From: Apteryx mantelli
Lineage: Eukaryota; Chordata; Aves; Apterygiformes; Apterygidae
Assembly: GCF_036417845.1 (NCBI RefSeq)
Contig: NC_089991.1
Span: forward strand, 15,035,001-15,099,000
DNA: 64,000 nucleotides
Reading direction: 5' to 3'
The position numbers and the translations under genes were made by a program. The notes under the pieces were generated by a model. That model searched no databases. It was not told where the DNA came from and saw only the letters and a program-made list of their open reading frames with translations. Every line of letters starts with the position of its first letter. Position 1 is the stretch's first letter. Below, in pieces: positions 12,933 to 26,207 of this stretch.

Positions 12933-15900
12933 TGAAATATTTTGTGGTCACTCCATTTTTATAAGTTCTTCCATCAGATAATCTCTTAGTAATAACCACA
13001 TGCATTTCCCAAGGACCCAGTAAAACAGACATATCTTCTATTTATTTCTTGTTCAAAAATATCTTTTAAACAACTATATAGCAGAGAAGAGACCCATAGT
13101 TTCAGCACTGCACTAAGAAATTCAGTCGCTTTTAAAGCCATCAGCCAAATGTCTTCCATAAGTCATTTTAAAGAATTTTACCCGACTCATCATTTGACAA
13201 TTATACATTATTAAAAAACCTAAGCAAACAAGCACTTAAAAGCAAACATTTTGCCTTTGTTTCTAACATTGAAATTCTTACTTAAATAATTCAGTTTCTT
13301 TAGAGAAAAATCCAAATTAGTACTTTTTTTTCCACAAATTGAGGTGGATTTTCCCTTACAGACTCTTTCTCAACTGGAGAATTCAAAAAGTGGAGAAAAT
13401 CATGATTCTGCTGAAGTCAGTTACAAATTATCATTGACTTCAAGAGGATTTTATGCTTCAAAGATGATTACATGCATATATGTGTAATGTTATTCCTGAA
13501 ATTCCTATATCTCTGTAGCCAAGGGATAGGAAGTAACAGGTAGAACGATCTTCACATTTCTCAATTGGTCCTTCTTCAAGGATACTTAGATCTTTGCATT
13601 AACTTTGAAGTGCCTAGATTCAGGGGAGCAAATACAATTTTTCACAGGGCTATTTTAACCACCTTAAGGTTTTTTTGTAGGTGTTCTAATTATAGCAGTA
13701 AACTAATCATATGCAATCAGAACACAGCAGAAGACTCAGGAAGAAAGCAGCTGATAGAAAACTACAAAACCATAATAGAAAGAAGAATATATTCTTAAAT
13801 ATGGAGTTCCATCCTTCCATCTTGATTTATTAAACTTTAGATTGTATAAAATAGAGATAGTGAATAATTTAATGTTTCTGCATGAATATTCATTCATATT
13901 TTAAATGAATTCACTTATTTTACATTTGCTTTTGTGAATATTCTTGTAAATAAGTTTAGGAGGAGATAAATTGCAGAAGCTGCCACATCAACATGAATAT
14001 TACGGAATACTAACAAAAATGAGGTCATAGAACTGAAGACAAATACAAACATCTGTACTGAGAACCTAATTCTTTGTTTTCCTTATTCAAAGAGATGCTT
14101 ATCTATATCCAGGATCTGGGGGTAGATCAGTTTGTGAAAGTAAGCATAGCTCAAGTGACTTCAGCATGTTTGTGTCATTTTATGAGAGTCCACTATTCCT
14201 TTGTTGCGTGCTACAAGAATTCTACCACGACTTTGTCAAACCAAACAGAGGTACCAATAACGGGATGCACACTAGCACACAGCATTCTGAAATGACCAAG
14301 CAGTCCACAATGAGGTCTGGAAAAATCAGAGGAGTGTATTAATTCACAAGCTAAATTCCAACCATTCACTTAACTCATTTGCCCACTCAAGGCTCTACCC
14401 CACTGCTTATCAATTAACGAGAGGAGCTGTACAAAGAAGGAAATAACGGCATAGTCATGATCGTTAGTTAGGCTGACCATTGTTGTTTTCTACCTTCCAT
14501 TTACAACTAATGGTGCTCTTTAAAGTTCCTACAACATCTATAATTATAGAAACACAAATTTTCAGTTATCATTAAGGAAGAACCTTGGGAAACAAAGCCA
14601 AGATTCTGCTGTTGGCAAAGAGCATCTCTGCCACTCTTCACTCCTTGATGCAAAGGCCGGTATTGAAAAGTGAAAACAGTAGCCTGGGGGCTGGGAACAT
14701 CATCTGTCTTCATTAACCACCATCTCCAGTGTTATGGACTCAGAGATAGCCTGAGGGGAAACAAAGTGCCACAGAAAAATTTCCTCTAAATAAATCACAT
14801 TTTTAAAGAAACAAGTCAAGCACTCAAACAAATGGCAGCCTGCTGCTGCTCTTAAAAAAGAAATCCAGCCTTTATACATGTATTTTTCAAAGCTTTTCAG
14901 CCTGTAATGGGAAATTATTGCCATTTGGAAGGAAAAAGCAACCAGCAGTAACAACTCTATTTGGCACCATCATACATTATGCCACAAATCACAATTTCTA
15001 GGGACAGGTATATAATTTACCAGTCTTATCTTGAACCAGTCAAAACTTCTAGACATAATCACAGGTGTGCATGCACACTAAAACAGGTCTAGTACTGCAG
15101 TTTGGTGACTGCTTCCTCTTGATCTATATTCCTAATGAATTTGAAATATGATGCTTTGTTAGCAAATGATTCTCCTTAAAGTCATTCATATTTTATTGTA
15201 GGAAAGTTAAATGGATGAACAGTGCTAAGTACTTTCACAGAATACAACGGGACCACCACAACCATCTACTTTGACTTTCTATATAAAATGTAAGCCATAG
15301 TGCCTCACTGAGTTATTTTTGCATCAAGCATATAATTTCTATTTAGAACATCTGATTTTTAATCAGAATCAAAGGTACTGAATCTAAGGTGCTCATTTCT
15401 GATTAAAAGCTTTAAGATATGGAAAACCACACTCTCTTCCCAAGTTAGTTTCTCTAGTGGTTAATTATCTATCCTGTTAAATGCTGTCCCTGATTTCTAT
15501 CCTGGGTTTGTGCAGTGACATCTTCCACATATTGCATTTCTGGTGGATTGGTCAACTAATATTCAAATTTTCATCCATATGCTTAACTCTTCTACTGTGA
15601 ATAGTTCCAACTATTTTTTATTTTCAGAAGTGACTCATAGCTTTCCTAACTTCTTTAAATTTCTCAGGAAAAATTTAGATTAGTTGAGCTTTTCAATGCT
15701 TAAAAGAAAAAGCAGCTCTCAAAAATTCCAATAAAATGTGTTGAACAAAAGTTAACAAAAGAATAAATATTGTAAAAAATAGTTTAAAAGGCACTTTGTT
15801 ATGGAGCTGTTTCTGTAAAAACAAATAATGTCATTGCTTCTCTTTGAAAAATTATTTTTCCATTCTGTTTGGCAAAAACCTTTTTCTAGCCAATATGAAG

Positions 15901-17240
15901 CTCGGTTCAGTGACTGTGTTTTTGCTAGCTCAGTATTAGCTGGCTAACTCCATTTAGCAGGCAAATCAAAAGCCGAATGCTTCTGCCCACTCACGACACT
16001 GAATACATCTTTAGGACTTCTTTAGATCAGTTCAGTGATCCTTAAGCCTCAAGTGACTGTGCCATTTCCTCACTTTGAGGAAGTCACAGTTCAGATCAGA
16101 AAAGTATCTGAGCTGGAGCTCCCCCCAGCTGAGAGAGGCGCTGGCACCTTGCTCATGATGAAAAGTCCTTATTCTTAGAACACGTTCCTCTCCAGCACCT
16201 GCTAGAAACACGACTTCTTGTCTCTAAGAACAAACAGCTGTCAGCTCTTAGACTGAGAAAAGAGTGATCCATGCTGAAAAAATAAATGACTAATCCTGTT
16301 TTGTAGGTTTTATCTGATGTGATAGTCACCTCCATATGACTGTTTCAGCTCTCTGCACAGACACCACCCCCTCCCACACCCAGCGTGGGCCAGTGGAGAT
16401 GGTTACCTAGTTGCTTAAAAACTGCTTCTTGCAGACTTGTCCCCAAATGTTTTTCAGTCTTACAAAAAAATCTCCAGTTTACTGCAATTGGGCTAGTAAC
16501 TATCATCAGGCATTCAGTAGAGGCACACCACCCTTGCAGCACTCCTAATTTGTCAGCTCATTCAAAATATTCAAAACGCCAAAAACTAGTGTTTTGTTTT
16601 CCTGAATGCAGTCTTGAATTTAGTTCTTAAAATAAGACTGTCTAACATCGCTTAGCTTAATGAAAAGGAAGCAGGATCTGAGAAAAATACAGGGAGCTTG
16701 GTGGGAAGAGACGATTTTCACCTTGTAACGAATATTTTCTGACATTATGACAAACTGCTAAAGAACAGATGAGCATTTAAAATACCAGTCAGTTTTTGGA
16801 TCATATTCTCCTAATCCCTCAGATTAAACCAGGAATTTGACAGTGTGGCACTCCAGAAGTAGCTATTGCTATAGTTTGCCAAAGACTTCAAAAATGCTTT
16901 TGTTTATGTACGCCCAGTTCTTTTATAAGCATGTTGTTTCAAAAACTAAGGAAGCTGGTCTGAGTAGGAATAAATTAATAGAATTTGATCATGACTGCTT
17001 AAACTTTACGAACAGAAGCAACTGCTAAAGTGATGTATAAGCCATTAGCTGGTGTCAACATCAGAAACAGGTCTGTTCTAGCCAGCGGCGCTGCACAGAG
17101 CTGTTGGGAATGCCCAAGAACAGGGTCAAGACATGGATTTTACGTTATGTCAGAATTATGACATTTCAAATTTTAACCTAAGGTTCAGCAGTACATTATG
17201 AATAATCCTGCTTTGTAATTTAAAGTTTTTCTATTTATGT

Positions 17241-17261
17241 AAAAAAAAAAAAAAAAAAAAA
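17241..17261. repeat. A21 homopolymer
   Basis: A run of 21 A is followed by a C-rich and A-rich stretch. No processed transcript or SINE body could be recognised upstream, so it is treated as a simple repeat. Confidence 0.9.
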
Positions 17262-20200
17262 CCATTCCCAATACCCCCCCAAAAAATAAAACAGAATTTT
17301 TGAGGAACTAGTCCCTAGGTTGGTGCACTCTTGAGCGTAGTTCTGAGGAGCCTACATCTTGACATTAGTTTTGCTCTCCTCTTGGTCCTCAATCATGAAT
17401 TCCTGCATTTTATGAAAAGCTGATAGCATCATGATCAAGAAGCTCTGTCCCCAGTCAAGTTGTAGGATGGGTGCAAGTCTGGCTTTACACAATCTTTTTA
17501 ACTTCCTGATGCTAGTTGCAGCTCTCAAGATAACCTAGAATTTTATTATACCTTAGTGCTTCTCTTATGGGAAGGATACAGCGGGTAGGAAGAAGAGAGG
17601 GGAAGTCTGGCACTGGAGGCTCAGCAAGCAGAAAGCCTGCTGTGGGATAATGCTGAGGAGAGAACAGAGCCAATGCACAGCCTGCCTTTGGAGCGATGCA
17701 ACTTCCCTAGGGACCCAAAAGGAGACTGAACAGAATTTGCTGTAACCAAGCAAGCCACTGAATCATTAGTCTGAGTGTGAGCCTAAAAAAGACATGCTTA
17801 AAAAAATGCATAAGTGTGTGTGCGGGGAAGATTAGTTGTATTCCTATTATGTCTCATTGAGAGTTGTTTATTTTCAAAAAGTTTTAGTCAGTGCTCTCAT
17901 AAAACTCCATTTTGAAGTTTCTAAACCATTTTGGTCATTCTGATTTGCTCACTACAGAAGAAAATGCCTAGGAACTCACACTCTGCTCTGGCCAAATTGG
18001 GTCTTAGTGAAGACACACTAATACATGACAGTCTTGACAAATTTGGCATTAATAAGACTGTGCTGTGGGAAAACTGATATAGATGTATGTAAATTTGTAT
18101 ACAATTATTAGTCTGGAAACGTGAAGCTTCACAAACACAGCACGAACATTTAGAGAATAAATCGGGTCCTAAGAACTAAAGCAAATTAGGATGATGTTGT
18201 GCTACATGCTAAACCAATACATAGTTAAAGAATCCCAGCTTTAGATTGTCTAAATAAATGCGAGGGAAGGATGGTGTGCAAACAAATGAACAGAAAATTG
18301 AATGAGCTGGACAGGTCTCAGTATATCAAATGCATGGTACCTTACTCTCCATTCCCTGCTCTTTAAACCAGGCTGCCTCTCACACTATAGCCAAAACTAA
18401 CAATAAAGCAAAAAAGTGTCAGGCTGAACCAAGCAACAAATTCATCAGTTTTTCAGGATGTTTTCAGTTCTCTATTTCTGGCACTATCTGCTACAGACAG
18501 AAACAAAAAACATTCAGTTGACAGTTATGTCAAAAATTGCTCAAACCTGTAGATCTCACATTTAGACACTTTGGACTCTTTAAAAAGGGGGGGGTCATTA
18601 TCATCTGCAAAAAAAAAAAATCACAAAAATAGAACAAAGAATGACATAAAATAAAAGGGCAAATATAATCACAACAGGAGTAGGAGGTGAACCACAGGCT
18701 TGTGAAAAAAGTTGTTGATGCAGACTTGGAGTCTTTAAAAGGTTTACTGCTTTTTGTCAGGCTAATGGCACAATTATTTTTAGTAGAAGTGTTTCTATGG
18801 ATATGCAACTTGCAATTTCATTAATCAGCTCATGCTTTTTGGGGAATCAAATGCTTTGATCCTGGTTCATATGTCTAAAGTATAATGTATTGCACTGTCC
18901 TTTATGAGCCAAGCCTACCTCATCTCACTCTTGCAGACACTTCTACTAAATTTAATGAGGAAGAAGAGAAGTTCAGTAGAAATTACACTGCATAAAATAC
19001 TCTATTGGTAAAAGGTTTTGCTTGAAACATTCATAGAGCCAAAGGTTGTAGCTTTGTTTCTACCTCTTTCAAAGCTGAAACAATGGTCAGCCTAATTCAG
19101 GCCACTATTTATAAAATAATGATACAGCAGTGATATTTAGACCTTAAATGTTGTTCACTGGCATGCAGGAAGTGATTATACAGCAAATACCTTGTCTTGA
19201 CACTGCTTGTGGGAATTAGAAATTTTTGCTTGCCTTAGTTTCTTTCCAGTTGAACCCTATTCTTTATAGAACAGAAAAGCCTAAAGCCAGTCTCTGCAGT
19301 CAGGACACTAGTAGGGCTGAAGAAAGATGCTATTCCCTATATGGTACATTGGAAAGGACAGTATTAACTACAAAACGGCAAATATTGTTGGAAGGAGGAG
19401 TCATCAACAGTCATGCTTTCTCAGGATTGCTCAGCTCTGAATGCAAAGTATGGAGCGGTATTAGTGGAAAATAAAACACTTTTCCCACAAAATTATGCTG
19501 CAACAGTCTAACAGAGCCAGAGGAACAAGTGCTTTAAAGATGGAGAGAAATAACTGATATTTGGTGAGGAGGAAGGTGGCACAGGGAGAACAAGGACAGC
19601 ACAGCAGGTCAAAAGAGCAGGCTAGGAAGAAATCCTTTGCCCAAATGGAAAATGGAATAGTACAAGGGAAACTGTCCTCATAGAAACTAAGAAAAAAAAT
19701 AAAACCTTATTTTTTATGCTGCTCATTGGAAGATAGAAGACTGTCACAGGATGAACTGGCAGGTGAGAAGACCACAGTCATTAAGTACTGATGGAAGTTT
19801 GTAATTAATAAGTCTCATTCTGTATGATTAGTTTTGAAATGAAAGTAAGTTGTCTTCTGCTTTATTCTAGAATTGAAGTGACCCATTTCAGTACTAGAAT
19901 TGGACAAGTTAACTATAGCAAATATTAATTTATTTTTAAATTAATCTATGAATTAATTGAACTTCAAAGCTCTACAAATTTTTTCCTTTGAAATTATTTA
20001 GTGACTGGTTTATGTACAGTAATTACCTTCACTAAAAAAGTAAATGTTTAATTTAAGTTCATCATCTAGACACCTTGGACATATTGACTTTATGTTAATA
20101 GAAATGACAAGCCTACCATAATGCTGTTGGAAGTGGCCCTCTCAGTTGACTAGAGAGGAAGTCAGATTTAGATGATTAAAATTAAGCCAATGAATTCTAC

Positions 20201-21094
20201 TGTAAGTCATTCCCTCCATGAATGGAAATTGAAGAATGGAGAGCCTTTATCTTTAGGAAATCCAGCAAGCTGTATGGACTAAAACTTGGTCTGATAAACA
20301 TTAAGAAAATGCTGTACCTAACCTTTGCTCAATGCTAGCTAAATTATCCTTCATGAACATCCTTCAATGCATCTCTGATTCAGAAGGTGAAGAATGTTTT
20401 AACGTTACTTCTCAAAATCCCAGCATTATGTTGCTGAAAAGCCTTGTGCTAATGGAATGGCATAATCTGCCTGGTCTGGATGTAGTCTTCCCTTCACCTT
20501 GTACCCAATTTTTTTTTAATATTATACCATTAGAAAGTGGACTGGTTCCCCATGTCTAATATGCTGCTGTAGCTCAGCAAGTTCTTCAGATTTCAAAGGA
20601 AACTGAAAATAGAATTTGGCCTACTGTGTCTCAGCTGAAAATCACCAGCTGTCTTCAAACTTTGATGTTAGCTACATATGCCATTTTTATCACAGCTACC
20701 CTTCAGAAATATATAAGAACCAAACATGTACACATTCTGGCCAAAGAGGTAAAAACATCCATGGAAAAAGAACTTACTGAACAGATCTGATTTGTGTTAA
20801 ATCTGCTTTTCCCCTTACACACTTCTATCTAAATAATGATATATGTCACAGAGATCCAAAAGGGGTGGAGAGTCTCAATATAAAGCCATACACACTCCTT
20901 TTGACAGCCTTCAGCACAGAGGACATCAGGTAGGAGCAGCATTGTGATGATGTCCATCTGTTAAAATAGCCCCTCAGATTACCACAGCTGGCTGTGGAGC
21001 AGCAGGCCCCAGGGAGCTCTCATTTACACCTGTGATTGCAGTGCCCAGCACTAACAGTGTGATGGAAAACCGCTTTTCCCATAACTGCCATCTG

Positions 21095-21135
21095 TTTCTT
21101 CACCAAGTGTAATTCCACTGACTCAAATGGCCCCT
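21095..21135. repeat. Possible second copy of the palindromic repeat
   Basis: AGTGTAATTCCACTGACTCA followed by AATGG resembles the same core as the 12.86 kb copy (CCACTGACTTCAATGG type). The opposite arm is not clear. Confidence 0.35.
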
Positions 21136-21982
21136 AAAACTTACCATACTTATTTTACACAAAGTATGAAAGTCTTTAGTCACAGCCTGTAGAAATCACT
21201 TAATGATAATTCATTAGATTGCAATGACCATTATTTTAACGAGCTGTGATTATTTCAAATTTGTTTCAAGGTGACTTTGCTCTATATCAAAAAGAAAGAA
21301 AACAAAGAAACAGAATAAAAGCCTAAAAGCCTCTCCCTATCAACTCACCACAGGCTGCTGTACCCAGTCAGCCCATTCTTTTACTGGTGACGGCTTGAAT
21401 TAAAAACATGTTCATCTGTTTGTTGAGAACATTTTGTCAACTTAGATTAAGATTCTGTTTTGTCATCCTTACCCGGACCAGTGAGTAGAGGCATGTGTGC
21501 AACCAAAGAGGAGAAATAGGATTGGAATCTATAAGACTTTATTATGAGCCAAGTATTGAATTTAGCCCAATCATCTTTTCATTGTGTAAATGGAAGGTGA
21601 ATGCTCGCTGCATATAGATTTTTGGCTTTGCAAAAAGAATAGCTTTGCACTTAATTTACTGCATGCTAATATAGTCAGAAAGAAGAAGTATTTGTGATCA
21701 GCTTAATGTCACTCAGCCTTTCCGCCAAGACAAACATTCAAAGGAAAATTGCACCAACTTATGCACAGACCTGAAGAGTATTAGATCACTTTCTCCAGGT
21801 ATTCAAATATGGATTTTATTTTATAAATCATTTGCAGAAAAAATTTGGACTTTTTTTGAAACAGTCCAAAGTTCTTCCAGATAAATATGTAACAAAATTT
21901 CTTTCAGTAACAGATCAGACCCTTCAGATTAGAAAACACAAGGTAACAAATTCAGGGAATATTCCTCCCTTCCTTCACCCTC

Positions 21983-22009
21983 CTTTTTTTTGGTTTTGTT
22001 TTGTTTTTT
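21983..22009. repeat. T/GTTTT low-complexity tract
   Basis: A run of T is followed by GGTTTTGTTTTGTTTTTTG-type sequence. It is simple low complexity. Confidence 0.85.
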
Positions 22010-25000
22010 GATATCTTAGCTCCATTAGGAGGAGCTCTTGCAGTATGCGCCCTAGATGGGATCCTGGTTTATCTAGTAACATTTGAACTAATTATTACCC
22101 AGTAGAAAGGGGCATACGCAGCTTTAAAAATCAGAGGGAATACATTTTAAGAAGTTCGATTTCAACCATACAGCTTACATTAAAATTACCTACAGATAAT
22201 AGCTCGACCAGTGGAAAGCAACAAAAGCACTATAACTAACAGTACTGCCCGCATTTGTGCATTTCTGGGCACATGCACACCTCCACACATTCCCACAACA
22301 TGCCAACCCTACTGAAAGCACTCTACATATGTGCTTGAAACATAGACAAATGCCAGATGATAAAGTATCGGCATAGTCAGTCAGGAGCCATACCTTTCTG
22401 TGTCCATAGTGAAAATGCATCTTCATCAAAAAGTAACGAGACACCCTGACATTGCAGCAGACACTACAGTAGGGCATGGTCTGGTTTGTCATACGCTTGC
22501 TAACTCTAGCACATGCCCTGATGGCGCTGACGTGGCAAAGTTCAATGGACAGTAATATGAAATCATACTCATCCCACTCTTACCGGACAAAACACAGGGA
22601 TGTGTGCGCAAAGCCTGATTCCTGCACTTTCTCTAATCACAGCACACGTGACCACTGCACATGGGACATAGTAGTGAGACAACGTTCAGCCCAGGCAGCA
22701 CTAGAACAACAGATGATTTCAGTACTTCCAACTTCAGTAGACTTAACTACTATGCAAAGGCTACTGCTACCAAGCATATCCTCTCCACTGCTTATCTGAC
22801 TGAAATATTCATAACTAGCTCATGAAAAACAAGTGAATTTCCCAAAATATTAAGCTTCATAGCATCTACTTCAGGTTTCTTTAGATGCATAACTGTGTAT
22901 AAATCAGGGGACCAAAGCTGGAAGTCTAAGTTCCTTCATACAGTCTACTAGACATGTAAACTTCTTTAGTTCTGACATACCTTAGTTCTTTAAAATGACC
23001 TAGAATAGCAAGTGTGAACCTATTGAGTCCAAATTACAAAATTTCTAGATGCAGCAAAAGTTATATATTTCATCTAATGCTTTTAAAATAATTTTCATTA
23101 ATATTTCAAATTTTCAGTTTTGGCTGTGGTCACATTCAATGACATGTTTATCTGCATGGTGCTTCTATTTAAACTGCAGTTGACAATTGTGAACCATTAG
23201 CCTTCTCAGTAAAACAGCATTTCCTGCGCTGTTTGAAGAAAAACAGGATATAGCACTTAATAAAGCTGTCCAGTCTGATCAAAATGTCTAACAAGATGCT
23301 ATTTCAGCTGGTGCTTGGGTTTTCAAAGTTTCTCACTTGAAGAAACTTACATTTTAAGTGTTAGAATCGAGATTATCAGTAAGGAAAAACACTGTGGGAA
23401 AAAACATTTTTCAGTGCTGGAAGCTGTTATACAAATATATCTGCTCAAGTTTTTTTCCTTCCTTTTTTTTTAAAGCTGATATTGTATCCAAGTCTGTAGA
23501 AAACTTTCTAGGCAGTGGTTAGTTTTAATTGCTGTCTCAGGATCAGGATTCCCATTCCACAGCATATGTACTGAAATATAGACCTAAGCTAGAAGAGCAA
23601 AATACTGAATCAACAGGGAAAACTGCAGGTGAAGTTTGGTTCAATAACCTTAACGTGCATTTTCCATAAGTGATCTCTGATTCACTTGCCTAACCTAGCT
23701 TATTTTTTCTGTAATTATAGAGAAAAATCTCTAATATTTCCCTTGCTTTTCCCTATTTGCAAAGGCATGTTTTGATAAAAAAAGAATTGACAACTTGTGA
23801 ATGGGCAAGTATCTAATAGTTACACTGCCAGGACATTTTCTTCTTAGAGAAAACAAAACAATTTTTCCACCATGCACTATCACCTTGGGACATATAAATC
23901 CTCCTCACTGTGCTATGCAGCAAGGTCTACTGCCTGTTATACTTGACAACAGCCTTTCCACATCACCTCAAGTGATGCCTCACCCAGTCTAAATCCCTGT
24001 TTCTGGGAGCAATTCAAAATATCTACAGGCTAAGAGGGAGAAGGAAAAATTAGATCTAGTATCTCTCACCACTTTTCCCCCTCTTCAGTTCCTGCCATCT
24101 GCTGTATTCTATTAAATCTTCTCAGATTTCATCAGTTTCAAAGATTTAATCCAGAATTTGTGTCAATAGCTTTACCCAATCTCTGATTATATTTTTTTCT
24201 TATAGATGTATGGATATCTGGTAAATTAATTTTTTTATATAGGTTTTTTCTTTAAACACGTTTTAAACATGTTTCTTCATCTTCTACAGACCAAAGAGGT
24301 ACCGACACTCATAGCAAGCAAACTCAGAACAAAGTCTGCAATATCAAAGGTCTAATTTCAAATGCAGGAACATGCATATTTTATCTCAAATATCTGTGCA
24401 CAATCCAGCAGGATACAGATAAGAAACCTGACAAAGAAAAAATCCTTTTTAAAGTACTTCGGCAATTAGGCTAGCAAGGACAAATAACGAATGGGTTAAA
24501 TTTTAGGCCTCCTACTGAATTTAATCTGCATTTGTTGATTCACAGCAAATTGTTATTGAAATTTTAACTTATATTTTTGTGGTCTAGTATATATAAATAA
24601 CAATGTTAATTACTTTCAGATACCCTGTTCATTTTAAAAACTCCAGATACATTGGTTAGACATTATAAATTATTCATGTAATCCAACTTAATGTGAACAT
24701 CATTTCTTGCATGACAAGTTACGCAGAATGTGAATTGCCTAGATGCTATTTTTCTCTTTGACTCAGTACAATTCCTTTGAAAAATCCAAGGTAATTTTAT
24801 GCTTGATAATATTTTTCAGAACCACCATTTTCATTAATTAAATAAATGTTTCACAAAGACAAGTCTAATGAGAGATCATATCTTGTGAGACAAGTTAAAA
24901 GAATAGCCCAGTCATTTCCATAATCAGGACTCCTCTCTAATTAGATTTATATAGTGAATGCAGTGCTATTGTCAAACATCAAGTACTGTGAAGTAAAAGG

Positions 25001-25522
25001 TCCAGTCATAGGAGCAATAGAATAACTATAATGTTTTGATTTATGAAAAACACTGGCTCCCTCCAAAATGAAGAGGACAGCAATAAACTACTTATTGACA
25101 ATTAAAAGCTTTTGACAGAGGATGATAAAGGATAGATTTCCGAGAACCTCCACTGAGGCTTAGAATAAAACAGCTTAGTCACTTCCTAGAGACATTTGGG
25201 CTGGTCAGTGACTATCACAGTGAGCAAAGGTGAAGATAGTTATAGATGATGTTTCAAGCTCAGTTCAGAATATGTTTACATAACAGTGCTCCATATTTCA
25301 CGGGTTCTGAGTCTGAAATGCCTTGAGGACACAAACTAACGATGGGATAGTATTAGCCAACATGTTTGTCAGTATTCATAGCATTTTAGAAAACCAGCTA
25401 GTGTTCTTTTTAAACATTTCATGAAGTAAATTATTAGAGAGAAGTTTCATGGTTAAATATAACTTTTGTGCCTCATGGCTGATTTGGTCAAATTGAAATC
25501 TCAAAAATAGGAAAGAAAGAAT

Positions 25523-26119
25523 TTGGAAAATTGTGTAAATATTATTATTAAGAACAGGTTTAGTGCCCTCCAGGATGAGGAGGAGATGGGCAAGGCTGCA
25601 AGGGAAGTACCTGGGACAACACACCCTGTGCCCTGCCGGAACACCCGGAAGAAGCGGCAGGTGATTGTTGTGGGGGACTCCCTGCTGCAGGGGACGGAGG
25701 CATCTATCTGCCGACCTGACCTCATGTCTAGAGAGGTTTGTGGCCTGCCGGGGGCTCGTGTGAGAGATGTCATGCAAAGACTGCCTAGGCTTGTCCATTC
25801 TTCAGACTATTACCCACTGCTGCTCTTCCATGTGGGCGCCAATGACACCAAGGGCAAACTGGAGACCATCAAGCAGGATTTCAGAGCTCTGGGGATGGTG
25901 GTCAAGGGTCTGGGAGCCCAGGTCATCTTCTCCTCAATCCTGCCAGTGAGGGGGATGGATGAGAGAAGGAGGAGACGGACTTTCCAAGTTAACGACTGGC
26001 TCCGCCGCTGGTGTTGGCAACAGGGTTTTGGTTTCTATGACCATGGGACCCTGTTTGAAGATCGACAACTGATGGCGAGAGATGGGATCCACCTCACGAG
26101 GCAGGGCACGCGGGTCTAG
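25523..26119 (+). CDS. Intact CR1 ORF1-type SGNH/GDSL esterase-domain ORF (198 codons)
   Basis: This open frame belongs to the esterase (SGNH/GDSL hydrolase) domain of CR1 ORF1 protein. Visible family blocks are the nucleophile block VVGDSLLQG with Ser53 of GDS, the GAND block FHVGANDTKG with Gly105 and Asn107, and the DGIHLT block with Asp187 and His190 at the C-terminus. The Ser, Asn, Asp and His positions expected for catalysis are therefore all present, and there is no internal stop. The N-terminal part of ORF1 is absent. The ATG and about nine following codons come from AT-rich flanking DNA, fused in frame to CR1 at about codon 10. The stop is the TAG at the junction with the CR1 3' tail. 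A basic run (residues 42-45) precedes the domain. No promoter, splice site or poly-A signal shows that it is expressed. A dead retrotransposon fragment is the default reading; a co-opted or trans-mobilised ORF is the alternative. Confidence 0.8.
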   Translation: MENCVNIIIKNRFSALQDEEEMGKAAREVPGTTHPVPCRNTRKKRQVIVVGDSLLQGTEASICRPDLMSREVCGLPGARVRDVMQRLPRLVHSSDYYPLLLFHVGANDTKGKLETIKQDFRALGMVVKGLGAQVIFSSILPVRGMDERRRRRTFQVNDWLRRWCWQQGFGFYDHGTLFEDRQLMARDGIHLTRQGTRV

Positions 26120-26207
26120 GTGCTCTAGGTGACCCTGCTTGAGCAGGGGAGTTGGACTAGATGATCTCCAGAGGTCCCTTCCAACCTCAGCGATTCTGTG
26201 ATTATGA
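25550..26207 (+). mobile_element. CR1 retrotransposon: ORF1 esterase domain joined to 3' tail
   Basis: The left part (25,550-26,116) encodes the C-terminal esterase domain of CR1 ORF1. The right part (about 26,110-26,207) is the CR1 3' end, with the CCTGCTTGAGCAGGGG hairpin, GGACTAGATGATCTCCAGAG, and a terminal ATTCTGTG octamer. The end of ORF1 and all of ORF2 (endonuclease and reverse transcriptase, several kb in a full CR1) are missing. The join lies at a short direct repeat, TCTAGGTG present twice (26,114 and 26,123), consistent with deletion or template switching at microhomology. The 5' end is also truncated relative to full ORF1. The 3' end closely resembles the copies at 31.6 and 35.2 kb, so this is a comparatively young CR1 group. 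CR1 is a LINE that copies by target-primed reverse transcription. This copy cannot move without proteins supplied in trans. Confidence 0.9.

Larger units (their letters stand above)
9063..25549. other. Long AT-rich non-coding stretch
   Basis: I see no supported gene. The stretch contains simple repeats, weak copies of an old palindromic repeat (11.4-13.5 kb and 21.1 kb) and a slightly GC-richer block at 9,880-10,200 with opposed frames of about 100 codons but no recognisable product. A 600-base block at 22,190-22,800 has adjoining opposed frames of about 100 codons, also unrecognised. The rest looks unique and unremarkable. Confidence 0.6.

Noticed and set aside
17241..17261. Poly-A run as the tail of a processed pseudogene or SINE
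   Set aside because: The upstream 300 bases show no transcript-like or SINE-like body and no target-site duplication was found.
25376..25798. Minus-strand 140- and 90-codon frames overlapping the CR1 esterase ORF
   Set aside because: They are antisense to a clearly recognised domain; the plus strand carries the catalytic blocks.
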